NCBI GenBank assembly: GCA_949318235.1
Contig: OX439128.1
Location: 56,753,009-56,817,008, forward strand
Reading direction: 5' to 3'
Length of the DNA stretch: 64,000 nt
Source: Ecdyonurus torrentis
Lineage: Eukaryota > Arthropoda > Insecta > Ephemeroptera > Heptageniidae
Numbering within the stretch: the first letter of the stretch is position 1; each line of letters begins with the position of its first letter. Positions 25,905-37,051 of this stretch are shown here, piece by piece. Below the pieces are notes generated by a model. That model had not been told where the DNA came from, searched no databases, and saw only the letters and a list, made by a program, of their open reading frames with translations. The translations under genes and the position numbers were made by a program.

Positions 25905-26893
25905 TTGATAATCAATTATGACGTCACTATGACGTCACTTATCTACTTCATACACTACTAAAGTCAAGTTGATAGTCAGTGATGACGTCACATATCTACT
26001 ACTATGTAAACAACTAAAATCAAGTTGATTGTCAGTGATGACGTCACTTAACTACTTCATCAATACTATAATAAAAATGGAAGTCAATGATGGCGTCACT
26101 TATCTACTACATACAGAACTAAACTCAAATTTATAGTCAGTGATGACGTCACTTTTCTTCTTCATACACTACTAAAGTCAAGTTGATAGTCAGTGATTGC
26201 GTCACTTATCTACTTTATATACCACTAAAGTCAATTTGATTGTCAGTGATGACTTCACTTATCTTTTCCATACACTACTAAAGTCTAGTTGATAGTCAGT
26301 GATGGCGTAACTTATCTCCTTCATAAACTATTAAAATCAAGATGATAGTCAGTGATGACGTCACATATCTGCTTCATACGCTACTAAATACTAGTAGATA
26401 GTTAGTGATAACGTCACATATCTAATTTATACACAACTAAAGTCAAGCTGATAGTTAGTGATGACGTCACATATATACTTCATACACAACTATAGTCAAG
26501 TTAAAAGTCAGTGATGACGTCACTTATCTACTTCATACAATACTAAAGTCAAATAGAAGGTCAGTGATGACGTCACATATCTACTTCATACACAACTAAA
26601 GTTAAGTTGATAGTCAGTGATAACGTCACTTATCTACTTCATACAATACTAAAGTCAAATAGAAGGTCAGTGATGACGTCACATATCTACTTCATACACA
26701 ACTAAAGTTAAGTTGATAGTCAGTGATGGCGTCACTTATCTACTTCATACACAACTAAAGTTAAGTTGATAGTCAGTGATGGCGTCACTTATCTACTTCA
26801 TAAAACACTATAATCAAGTTAGTAGTCAGTGATGGCGTCACTTATCTACTTCATAAACTACTAAAATCAAAATAATAGTCAGTGATGGCGTCA
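25905..26893 (-). repeat. Satellite C array, inner block of right arm
   Basis: Mirror of 22662-23650 with the same total length. Most units match the left arm with isolated substitutions (for example GATTGTCAG versus GATAGTCAG). Near 26510-26790 the order of unit subtypes differs from the left arm. Confidence 0.95.
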
Positions 26894-27143
26894 CGATTTT
26901 TGATGATATCTCAGAAACTAATAATGCTACAGACTTGCAGTTTGAACTGAAATGTATCACTTTGAATTGTCTTATGAAGAGTTTATTACACTTTAGTTGT
27001 CAAAAATTAAACTTTTTCAGTTTTTGAAGGTTTTAGTGTTTTCTTACCGAAGTCTATAGCATTGTAGCCCATATAAAGAAAAAAAAAGTTTGTAACTTGA
27101 GTTCTAATTGAGATGGAAAAATGCGGTTTTGAAATAAAGTGAT
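26894..27143 (+). repeat. Satellite A fragment embedded in C, right arm
   Basis: Mirror copy of the 250 bp A fragment of the left arm, now in + orientation. It has the same rare variants (TTTTGAAGGTTTTAGTG, GTTGTCAAAAATTAAAC) and the same two A/C junctions. Confidence 0.9.
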
Positions 27144-27519
27144 GAATCAAGTTGGTAGTCATTGATGGTGTCACTTATCTACCACATACATAACTAAATT
27201 CAAGTTGATAGTCAGTGGTGACGTCACTTATCTACTTCATACACTACTAAAGTCAAGTTGATAGTCAGAGATATCCTCACATATCTACTTCATACACTAC
27301 TAAAGTCAAGATGATAGTCAGTGATGACGTCACTTATCTACTTCATACACTTTTAAAGTCAAATTGATATTTAGTGATGACGTTGCATTTCTACTTCATA
27401 CACTATTAAAGTCAAGATGATAGTCAGTGAAGACGTCACATATCTGCTTCATACGCTACTAAATACTAGTTGATAGTTAGTGATAACGTCACTTATCTAC
27501 TTTATACACAACTAAACTC
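27144..27519 (-). repeat. Satellite C array, outer block of right arm
   Basis: Mirror of 22036-22411, about seven 53 bp units. The left GTGAGGTCATCTC unit is mirrored by AGAGATATCCTCAC, showing a substitution between the arms. Confidence 0.92.
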
Positions 27520-27570
27520 ATCTAAAAAGGTCACAAGTGGCGCAACACACTTGCCAAAACTTTCTTCATA
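27520..27570 (-). other. C-to-B junction sequence, right arm
   Basis: Mirror copy of the ~50 bp linker found in the left arm. It contains AGGTCACAAGTGGCGCAAC and CCAAAACTTTCTTC and matches neither flanking satellite. Confidence 0.6.
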
Positions 27571-28605
27571 TTTTTAGTTCAAACCGCATGCCTGTAGCTT
27601 AATTAGTTTCAAAGATATCATCAAAAATTGTATTCTTAGTCTGAAAACTACGTTGAGAAAGCACTAAGATTCTCTATAACTGCGAACGTTTGCATTGAAG
27701 CGATTAAGGTGTAATAACCTTTTCTTTGCAAGTCTGTTAGTCCTACATTTTAGTTCAAACCGCAAGCCTGTAGCTTTATTAGCTTCGGAGATATAATCAA
27801 AAATCGTATTCACAGTCAAAAAAGTACGATGAGAAAGCACTGAGATTCTCTATAACTGCGAAAGTTTGCATTGGAGCGAATAAGGTGTAATAACCTTTTC
27901 TTTGCAAGTCTGTTAGTGCTACATTTAAGTTCAAACCACAAGCCTTTAGCTTTACTAGTTTCGGAGATATCATCAAAAATCGTATTCACAGTCTGAAAAG
28001 TACGACGAGAAAGCACTGAGGTTTTCTATAACTGCGAAAGTTTGAATTGGAGCGATTAAGGTGTAATAACCTTTTGTTTGCAAGTCTGTTAGTCCTACAT
28101 TTCAGTTAAACCGCATGCCTGTAGCTTTATTAGTTTCAAAAATATCATCAAAAATCGTATTCTTAGTCTGAAAACTACGTTGAGAAAGCACTGAGATTCT
28201 CAATAACTGCAAAAGTTTGCAATGAAGCTATTAAGGTGTAATAACCTTTTCTTTGCAAGTCTGTTAGTCCTACATTTTAGTTCAAACCGCAATCCTGTAG
28301 CTTTATTAGCTTCGGAGATATATAAAAAATCGTATTCACAGTCAAAAAAGAACGATGAGAAACACTGAGATTCTCTATAACTGCGAAAGTTTGCATTGGA
28401 GCCAATAAGGTGTAATAACCATTTCTTTGCAGGTCTGTTAGTCCTACGTTTTTGTTCAAACCGCAACCCTGTAGCTTTATTAGTTTCGGAGATATCATCA
28501 AAAATCGTATTCACAGTCTGAAAAGTACGATGAGAAAGCACTGAGATTCTCTATAACTGCGAAAGTTTGCATTGGAGCGAATAAGGTGTAATAACCTTTT
28601 CTTTG
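27571..28605 (-). repeat. Short satellite B array, - orientation, right arm
   Basis: Mirror of 20950-21984. The translated read-through frames here are identical in sequence to those of the left arm at all three places where both arms are open, showing very high identity between arms over this kilobase. Confidence 0.93.
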
Positions 28606-30856
28606 CGAGTTACAAACTTTTTTTTTCTTCATATGGGCTACAATGCTATAGACTTCGGTAAGAAAATACAAAAATTCCCAAAAACTGAGAAAGTTTTATT
28701 TTTTGCGACTAAAGTGTTATAAACTTTTCATAAGACATTTCAAAGTGATACATTTCAGTTCAAACCGTAAGTCTGTAGCATTATTAGTTTCTGAGATATC
28801 ATGAAAAATCGTTTTCAGAAACTGAAAAACACAATTTTTTGGGAATTTTTTTTTTCTCAATTGTGTTTCTAGAGGTGAATTTAGTACTATAGAGCGTTTT
28901 GCATCACTTTATTTCAAAACCACAACTTTACATCTCAATTAGAACTCGAGTTACAAACTTTTTTTTTCTTCATATGGGCTACAATGCTATAGACTTCGGT
29001 AAGAAAATTCGAAAATTCTCAAATACTAAGAAAGTTTTAGTTTTTGCGACTAAAGTGTTATAAACTTTTCATAAGACATTTCAAAGTGATACATTTCAGT
29101 ACAAACCATAAGTCTGTAGCATTATTAGTTTCTGAGATATCATCAAAAATCGTTTTCAGAAACTGAAAAACACAATTTTTTTGGAAAAATTATTTTTCTC
29201 AAATTTGTTTCTAGAGGTGAATTTAAAACTATAGAGCGTTTTGCATCACTTTATTTCAAAACCGCAACTTTCTATCTCAATTGGAACTCGAGTTACAAAC
29301 TTTTTTTTTCTTCATATGGGATACAATGCTATAGACATCGGTAAGAAAATACGAAAATTCTCAAAAACTGAGAAAGTTTTATTTTTTGCGACTAAAGTGT
29401 AATAAACTTTTCGTTAGACATTTCAAAGTGATACATTTCAGTTCAAACCGTAAGTCTGTAGCATTATTAGTTTCTGAGATATCATGAAAAATCGTTTTCA
29501 GAAACTGAAAAACACAATTTTTTTGGAAAAATTATTTTTATCAAATTTGTTTCTAGAGGTGAATTTAAAACTATAGAGCGTTTTGCATCACTTTATTTCA
29601 AAACCGCAACTTTCTATCTCAATTGGAACTCGAGTTACAAACTTTTTTTTTCTTCATATGGGCTACAATGCTATAGACTTCGGTAAGAAAATACGAAAAT
29701 TCTCAAAAACTGAGAAAGTTTTATTTTTTGCGACTAAAGTGTAATAAACTTTTCGTTAGACATTTCAAAGTGATACATTTCAGTTCAAAGCGTAAGTCTG
29801 TAGCATTATTAGTTTCTGAGATTTCATCAAAAATCGTTTTCAGAATCTGAAAAACATTTTTTTTGAAAATTATTTTTCTCAATTTTGTTTCTAGAGGTAA
29901 ATTTAGTACTATATAGCGTTTTGCATCACTTTATTTTAAAACTGCAACTTTCCATCTCAATTAGAACTCGAGTAACAAACTTTTTTTTTCTTCATATGGG
30001 CTACAATGCTATAGACTTCGGTAAGAAAACACTAAAATTTTCAAAAACTAAGAAAGTTTTATTTTTTGCGACTAAAGTGTAAAAAACTTTTCATCAGAAA
30101 TTTCAAAGTGATAAATTTCAGTTCAAACCGCAAGTCTGTAGCATTATTAGTTTCTGAGATATCATCAAAAATCGTTTTCAAAATCTGAAAAACACAATTT
30201 TTTTTTAAATATTATTATTCTCAATTTTGTTTCTAGAGGTTTATTTAGTACTATAGTGCGTTTTTCATCACTTTATTTCAAAACTGCAACTTTCCATCTC
30301 AATTAGAACTCGAGTAACAAACTTTTTTTTTTCTTTATATGGGCTACAATGCTATAGACTTCGGTAAGAAAACACTAAAATTTTCAAAAACTAGGAAAGT
30401 TTTATTTTTTGCGACTAAAATGTAATAAACTTATTAAAAGAAACTTCAAAGTGATAAATTTAAGTTCAAACCGCAAGTCTGTAGCATTATTAGTTTCTGA
30501 GATATCATCAAAAATCGTTTTCAGAATCTGAAAAACATAATTTTATTCAAATTTTTTTTGTTAATTTTGTTTCTAGAGGTTAATTTAGTACTATAGATCG
30601 TTATGCATTACTTTATTTAAAAACCGCAACTTTCCATCTCAATTAGAACTCGAGTAACAAACTTTTTTTTTCTTTATATGGGCTACAATGCTATAGACTT
30701 CGGTAAGAAAATACGAAAATTCTCAAAAACTGAAAAAGTTTAATTTTTGACAACTAAAGTGTAATAAACTCTTCATAAGACAATTCAAAGTGATACATTT
30801 CAGTTCAAACTGCAAGTCTGTAGCATTATTAGTTTCTGAGATATCATCAAAAATCG
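28606..30856 (-). repeat. Satellite A array, - orientation
   Basis: About 6.6 monomers in reverse orientation. The first ~1.3 kb mirrors the end of the left A array subtype by subtype, including the rare TCCCAAAAAA deletion variant and the ACCATAAG and GGATACAATG...ACATCGG subtypes. The remainder is more diverged, with AAAACACTAAAATTTTC and AACTGCAAC variants not seen in 1-20949. It ends at AAAAATCG, directly against the second C array. Confidence 0.94.
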
Positions 30857-32474
30857 TGACGCCATCACTGACTATTATTTTGATTTAAGTAGTTTATGAA
30901 GTAGATAAGTGACGCCATCACTGACTACCAACTTGATTTTAGTGTTGTATGAAGTAGATAAGTGACGTCATCAATGACTATCAACTTGACTTTAGTTGTG
31001 TATGAAGTAGATATGTGACGTCATCACTGACTATCAATTGGATTTTAGTATTGTATGAAGTAGATAAGTGACGTCATCACTGACTATTAACTTGACTATA
31101 ATTGTGTATGAAGTAGATATGTGACGTCATTACTAACTATCATCTTGACTTTAGTTATGTATAAAGTAGATATGTGACGTTATCACTAACTATCTACTAG
31201 TATTTAGTAGCGTATGAAGCAGATATGTGACGTCATCACTGACTATCATCTTGAGTTTAATAGTTTATGAAGGAGATAAGTTACGCCATCACTGACTATC
31301 AACTTGACATTAGTAGTGTATGGTAAAGATAAGTAAAGTCATCCCTGACGATCAAATTGTCTTTAGTGGTTTATGAAGTTGATAAGTGACGCAATCGCTG
31401 ACTATCAACTTGAGTTTAGTAGTGTATGAAGTAGAAAATAGACGTCATCACTGACTATCAATTTGAGTTTAGTTCTGTATGAAGTAGATAAGTGACGTCA
31501 TCAATGACTATTAACTTGTCTTTAGTAGTGTATGAAGCATATATGTGACGTCATCACTGACTATCAACTTGACTTTAATATTTAATGAAGTCGATAAGTT
31601 ACGTCATAATTGTTTTTCAACTTGACTTAAGTTGTGTATGAAGTAGAGAACTGACGTCCTAACTGTTAATCAACTTGACTTTAGTAGTGTATGAAGTAGA
31701 TAAGTGACGCCATCACTACTTCCATCTTGATTTTAGTATTGATGAAGTAAATAAGTGACGTCATCACTGACTATCAACTTGACTTTAGTTGTTTACGTAG
31801 TAGATATGTGACGTCATCACTGACTATCATTTTGACTTTAGTAGTGTATAAGGTAGATATGTGACGTCATCACTCACTATCAACTTGACTAAAGTAGTGT
31901 ATGAAGTAGATATGTGACGTCATCACTGACTATCAATTTGATTTTAGTTGTGTATGATTTTTATAAGTGACGTCATCACTGACTATTAACTTGACTTTAG
32001 TTTTGTATGAAGTAGATATGTGACGTCATCAGTAACTATCATCTTGACTTTAGTTGTGTATAAAGTAGATAAGTGACGTTATCACTAACTATCAACTAGT
32101 ATTTATTAGCGTATGAAGCAGATATGTGACGTCAACACTGACTATCAACTTGACTTTAGTATTTTATGAAGTCGATAAGTTACGTCATAATTGTTTTTCA
32201 ACTTGACTTTAGTAGGGTACGAAGTAGATATATGACGTCATTACTGACGATCAACTTGACTTTAGTAGTGTATGAAGTATAAATGCAACGTCATCACTAA
32301 ATATCAATTTGACTTTAGTAGTGTATGAAGTAGATATGTGACGTCATCACTGACTATCAATTTGAGTTTAGTTGTGTATGAAGTAGATAAGTGACGTCAT
32401 TACTGACTATCAACTTGACCTTAGTAGTGTATGAAGTAGATATGTAACGTCATCACTGACTACCAACTTGATTC
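30857..32474 (+). repeat. Second satellite C array
   Basis: About 30 units of 53 bp, many with TGACGTCA. It opens with the same TGACGCCATCACTGAC-TATTATTTTGATT unit as the inner C block of the palindrome. It contains the AACTAGTATTTAGTAGCG / GAAGCAGATATG unit type that also occurs near 22080 and 23155, so the arrays share ancestry at a level above the unit. Occasional units are shorter or degenerate (for example TTACGTCATAATTGTTTTTC). Confidence 0.95.
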
Positions 32475-35400
32475 ATCACTTTTTTTCAAAACCGCAACTT
32501 TCCATCTCAATTAGAACTCGAGTAACAAACTTTTTTTTTTCTTTATATGGGCTAGAATGCTATAGACTTTGGTAAGAAAACACTAAAATTTTCAAAAACT
32601 AGGATTTTTTTTTTTTTGCGATTAAAGTGTAATAAACTTTTCATAAGAAATTTCAAAGTGATAAATTTAAGTTCGAACCGCAAGTCTGTAGCATTATTAG
32701 TTTCTGAGATATCATCAAAAATCGTTTTCAGAATCTGAAAAACAATTTTTTTCAAAATTTTTTTTTCTCAATTTTGTTTCTAGAGGTTAATTTATTACTA
32801 TAAATCGTTTTGCATCACTTTATTTCAAAACCGCAACTTTTCATCTCAATTAGAACTCGAGTTACAAACTTTTTTCTTCTTAATATGGGCTACAATGCTA
32901 TAGACTTCGGTAAGAAAATACGAAAATTCTCAAAAACTGAGAAAGTTTTATTTTTTTCGACTAAAGTGTAATAATTTTTTCAAAATACATTTCAAAATAA
33001 AACATTTTATTTAAACCGCAAGTCTGTAGAAATTATTAGTTTCTGAGATATCATCAAAAATCGTTTTCAGAATCCGAAAGACACATTTTTTTTTTTAAAA
33101 ACTAATTTTCTCAATTTTGTTTTTAGAGGTTAATTTAGTACTATAGAGCGTTTTGCATCACTTTATTTCAAAACCGCAACTTTCAATCTCAATTAGAACT
33201 CGAGTTACAAACTTTTTTCTTCTTCATATGGGCTACAATGCTATAGACTTCGGTAAGAAAATACTAAAATTCTCAAAAACTGAGAAAGTGTTTTTTTGCG
33301 ACTAAAGTGTAATAAAGTTTTCATAAAACATTTCAAAGTGATACATTTAAGTTCAAACCGTAAGTCTGTAGCATTATTAGTTTCTGAGATATTATCAAAA
33401 ATCGTTTCCAGTATCTGAAAAACACAATTTTTTTTGAAAAATTATTTTTCTCAATTTTGTTTCTAGAGGTGAATTAAGTACTATAGAGCGTTTTGCATCA
33501 CTTTATTTCAAAACCGCAACTTTCCATCTCAATTAGAACTCGAGTTACAAACTTTTTTTTTTCTTCATTTGGGCTACAATGCTATAGACTTCGGTAAGAA
33601 AATACGAAAATTCTCAAAAACTGAGAAAGTTTTATTTTTTGCGACTAAAGTGTAATAAACTTTTTATAAAACATTTCAAAGTGATACATTTCAGTTCAAA
33701 CCATAAGTCTGTAGCAATATTAGTTTCTGATATATCATCAAAAATCGTTTTCAGAATCTAAAAAACACAATTATTTTGGGAAAATAATTTTTCTTAATTT
33801 TGTTTCTAGAAGTAAATTTAGTACTATAGAGCGTTTTGCATCACTTTATTTCAAAACTGCAACTTTCTATCTCAATAAGAACTCGAGTGACAAACTTTTT
33901 TTTTCTTTATATGGGCTACAATGCTATAGACTTCGGTAAGAAAACACTAAAATTTTCAAAAACTAAGAAAGTTTTATTTTTTGCGACTAAAGTGTAAAAA
34001 ACTTTTCATCAGAAATTTCAAAGTGATAAATTTCAGTTCAAACCGCAAGTCTGTAGCATTATTAGTTTCTGAGATATCATCAAAAATCGTTTTCAAAATC
34101 TGAAAAACACAATTTTTTTTTAAATATTATTATTCTCAATTTTGTTTCTAGAGGTTAATTTAGTACTATAGATCGTTTTGCATCACTTTATTTCAAAACC
34201 GCATTTTTCCATCTCAATTAGAACTCGAGTAACAAACTTTTTTTTTTCTTTATATGGGCTACAATGCTATAGACTTCGGTAAGAAAACACTAAAATTTTC
34301 AAAAACTGAGCAAGTTTTTTTTTGCGACTAAAGTGTAATAAACTTTTTATAAGACATTTCAAAGTGATACATTTCAGTTCAAACCGTAAGTCTGTAGCAA
34401 TATTAGTTTCTGATATATCATTAAAAATCGTTTTCAGAATCTAAAAAACACAATTATTTTGGGAAAATAATTTTTCTCCATTTTGTTTCTAGAAGTAAAT
34501 TTAGTACTATAGAGCGTTTTGCATCACTTTATTTCAAAACTGCAAATTTCTATCTCAATAAGAACTCGAGTTACAAATTTTTTTTTCTTCATATGGGCTA
34601 CAATGCTATAGACTTCGGTAAGAAAATACTAAAATTCTCAAAAACTGAGCAAGTTTTTTTTTGCGACTAAAGTGTAATAAACTTTTCACAAGACATTTCA
34701 AAGTGATACATTTTAGTTCAAACCGTAAGTTTGTAGCATTATTAGTTTCTGAGATATCATCAAAAATCGTTTTCAGTATCTGAAAAACACTATTTTTTTG
34801 GAAAAATTATTTTTCTTAATTTTTATTTCTAGAGGTAAATTTAGTACTATAGAGCGTTTTGCATCAATTTATTTCAAAACTGCAACATTCCATCTCAATT
34901 AGGATTCGAGTAACAATTTTTTTTTCTTCATGTGGGCTACAATGCTCAAGACATCGGTAAGAAAACACTAAAATTTTCAAAAACTGAGAAAGTTTTATTT
35001 TTTGCGACTAGAGTGTAATAAACTTTTTATTAGAAATTTCAAAGTGATAAATTTTAGTTCAAACCGCAAGTCTGTAGCATTATTAGTTTCTGAGATATCA
35101 TCAAAAATCGTTCTCAGAATCTGAAAATACAATTTTTTTCGAAATTTTTTTTTCTCAATTTTGTTTTTATAGGTTAATTTAGTACTATAGTGCGTTTTGC
35201 ATCACTTTATTTCAAAACCGCAACTTTCCATCTCAATTAGAACTCGAGTTACAAACTTTTTTCTTCTTCATATGGGCTACAATGCTATAGACTTCGGTAA
35301 GAAAATACTAAAATTCTCAAAAACTGAGAATTTTTTTTTTTGCGACTAAAGTGTAATAAAGTTTTCATAAGACATTTCAAAGTGATACATTTCAGTTCAA

Positions 35401-35650
35401 ACCGTAAGTCTGTAGCATTATTAGTTTCTGAGATATCATCAAAAATCGTTTTCAGTATCTGAAAAACACAATTTTTTTTTAAAAATTATATTTCTCAATT
35501 TTGTTTCTAGAGGTAAATTTAGTACTATAGAGCGTTTTGCATCACTTTATTTCAAAACCGCAACTTTCCATCTCAATTAGAACTCGAGTTACAAACTTTT
35601 TTTTTTCTTCATATTGGCTACAATGCTATAGACTTCGGTAAGAAAATACT
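32475..35650 (-). repeat. Satellite A array, - orientation, diverged
   Basis: About nine monomers with more variation than the left array (GAGCAAGTTTTTTTTTGCG, CTTCATGTGGGC, ATTTGGGCTAC, AATATTAGTTTCTGATATATC). It continues past the LINE, whose 3' side resumes in the same monomer. No gene is visible; an open frame of 67 codons near 32552-32755 is repeat read-through. Confidence 0.94.
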
Positions 35651-35675
35651 AATACTAAATACTAAAATACTAAAA
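35644..35675 (+). repeat. Short AATACTA-type simple repeat at the LINE 5' junction
   Basis: Four or so imperfect copies of AATACTA(A) between the interrupted A monomer (GGTAAGAAAATACTAA) and the first LINE codons. A normal A monomer has a single copy here. It could be slippage during insertion or remnants of target duplication. Confidence 0.65.
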
Positions 35676-35940
35676 CATGTTGTATTAATCTATCCATTAA
35701 TCAAACTAAAATACAACTACTTGCAGTCTATAGAGTTCCTGTAAGTGAAAATCTTGAACAATTTTTTGAGTATTTAGAGCAATCACTATGTAAGATGGTC
35801 GATGACTCTTCATCGATTATTTTATGTGGTGATCTCAAAATTGATATGTTCCAAAGGAATGATACTACTGAGAAATTGAATAATATTTTAGGATGCTATG
35901 ACTTGAAACTAGCTAACAACGTGGCAACTCGTATGGATCA
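35676..35940 (+). pseudogene. LINE endonuclease fragment, first frame
   Basis: Read in the frame of GCA at 35723, this encodes LLAVYRVPVSENLEQFF, then IILCGDLKID, then LANNVATRMDH. The GDLKID stretch corresponds to the GDFN-I motif of APE-like endonucleases, which nick target DNA to prime reverse transcription; the usual F and N are L and K here. Sequence upstream of this point is absent because of 5' truncation. The frame runs into TAG at 35954 after a frameshift around 35936-35941. Confidence 0.8.
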
Positions 35941-36732
35941 TCATGTACATTATTAGATCACTTTTTCACAAATATTTCTGTATCAAATTTAAATTATAAC
36001 ACTTTATCATCTGGACTCTCAGATCATAAAGCAGTTAAACTAACAGTGAATAATCTTGCTAAAACTAAAACTGTAACATATTATCAAATGAAACGCACAT
36101 ATCACCCAAATGACGTACAAAATTTTATGTCTGCCTTGGAATCTGAGTCATGGGACGATATTTATTCTAAGGAGGACATAGATGATGTATGCTCAGAATT
36201 TATCAGTATACTTATGTTTTACTTTAACACTCATTTTCCTATAAAAAAAGTCAAAATTCAACCCAATAAACCTGATCCTCCTCCACCACATCTATTAAAT
36301 GAAGGGAAATACCTGAGAGACTGGCATGCACATATCAAGCATCTAAATACACAAACACCTGCTGATATTCTATTTAAAAAAAATCAATTAGCTAATTATA
36401 ATACTGCATTAAACACTTATAGGGCAAATATAAAAAAGTATAGACTCCAACAAAATTCAAAAATTATGAATCGTTCAAAAAACAAAAACAAAGCAGCATG
36501 GAATGTAATCAATAAACACAAATCTTCACTTTCATATAGTCCTAAACCACAAATTACTTTAGAAATAAATAACATTAAAATTACCCAAGCTAAAGATATT
36601 GCAAATATTTTTTCGAATACTTTCTTTACTAAATCTGATTACATTGATTTTAAATCAAAACCAATTCCATTCCAAAACTTTCCCACTAAGTTTCAATTAA
36701 ACATGATTAATTTCTCTAGATACAGTCAATAA
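35941..36732 (+). pseudogene. LINE endonuclease C-terminus and linker, second frame
   Basis: Starting SSCTLLDHFFTN, this frame contains LSSGLSDHKAVKL, the SDH motif that closes the APE endonuclease domain and carries its catalytic His. A lysine-, asparagine- and threonine-rich linker of about 200 residues follows (YHPNDVQNFMSALES; KNKAAWNVINKH), typical of the region between endonuclease and reverse transcriptase in Jockey- and CR1-like elements. An open frame can be opened at a GTG at 36046, but the reading continues from upstream, so that is not a true start. It ends at TAA 36730-36732 after a frameshift near 36708-36716. Confidence 0.82.
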
Positions 36733-37051
36733 AATTCTTTTCGCTTTACCTAATAAAATGACTAGTGGTATTGATGGAGTTCCATGCTTCTTAGTTAAAC
36801 AATGCCATCTCCAACTTACCCATCCTCTTCACTATATTATTAATAAATCGTTCATTCAAGGTAAATTTCCATCAGACCTAAAAGTTGCAAAAATTATCCC
36901 AATTCACAAAAAAGGTAAAAAAACAGACCCCAATAATTTTAGACCTATTGCAAATCTAAAAACGTTTTCCCGTGTATTAGAAAAGGCTTTCTATCTGCAG
37001 TTTATGGAATTTCTGAATGAAAATATCAGTGAAATCCAACACGGGAATTTG
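36710..37051 (+). pseudogene. LINE reverse transcriptase N-terminal (fingers) segment
   Basis: In frame from ATT at 36710: SLDTVNKILFALPNKMTSG, then IDGVPCFLVKQC, then KVAKIIPIHKKGKKTDPNN, then FRPIANLKTFSRVLEK. The K-x-IPIHKKG-x(n)-NFRPI-x-L series is the conserved start of LINE reverse transcriptases (blocks 0-2). The frame meets TAA at about 37050 after a one-base shift near 37042-37046, where QHG should lead on to NNRSTNTA in the next frame. Confidence 0.88.

Larger units (their letters stand above)
19650..29908. repeat. Giant inverted repeat (palindrome), arms ~5.1 kb, ~126 bp spacer
   Basis: Reverse-complement partners sum to 49555 at many independent landmarks: 20950/28605, 22661/26894, 23651/25904, 24116/25439 and 24714/24841. 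The B and C parts and the inner A part appear nearly identical between arms. Outside about 20540/29015 the A monomer subtypes are still mirrored in order (partners sum to 49558 at 19709/29849 and at 20393/29165), but identity falls. Mirroring stops at about 19650/29908. Left arm 19650-24714, right arm 24841-29908. An assembly fold-back artefact is the main alternative; the internal divergence argues against a simple read artefact. Confidence 0.93.

Noticed and set aside
21014..28541. Identical 113- and 74-codon frames in the two palindrome arms
   Set aside because: They are B monomers read through; identity between arms reflects the palindrome, not protein selection.
36046..36732. Independent 228-codon gene starting at GTG 36046
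   Set aside because: The frame continues from upstream endonuclease sequence (LDHFFTN...SDHKAV), so it is an internal part of LINE ORF2.
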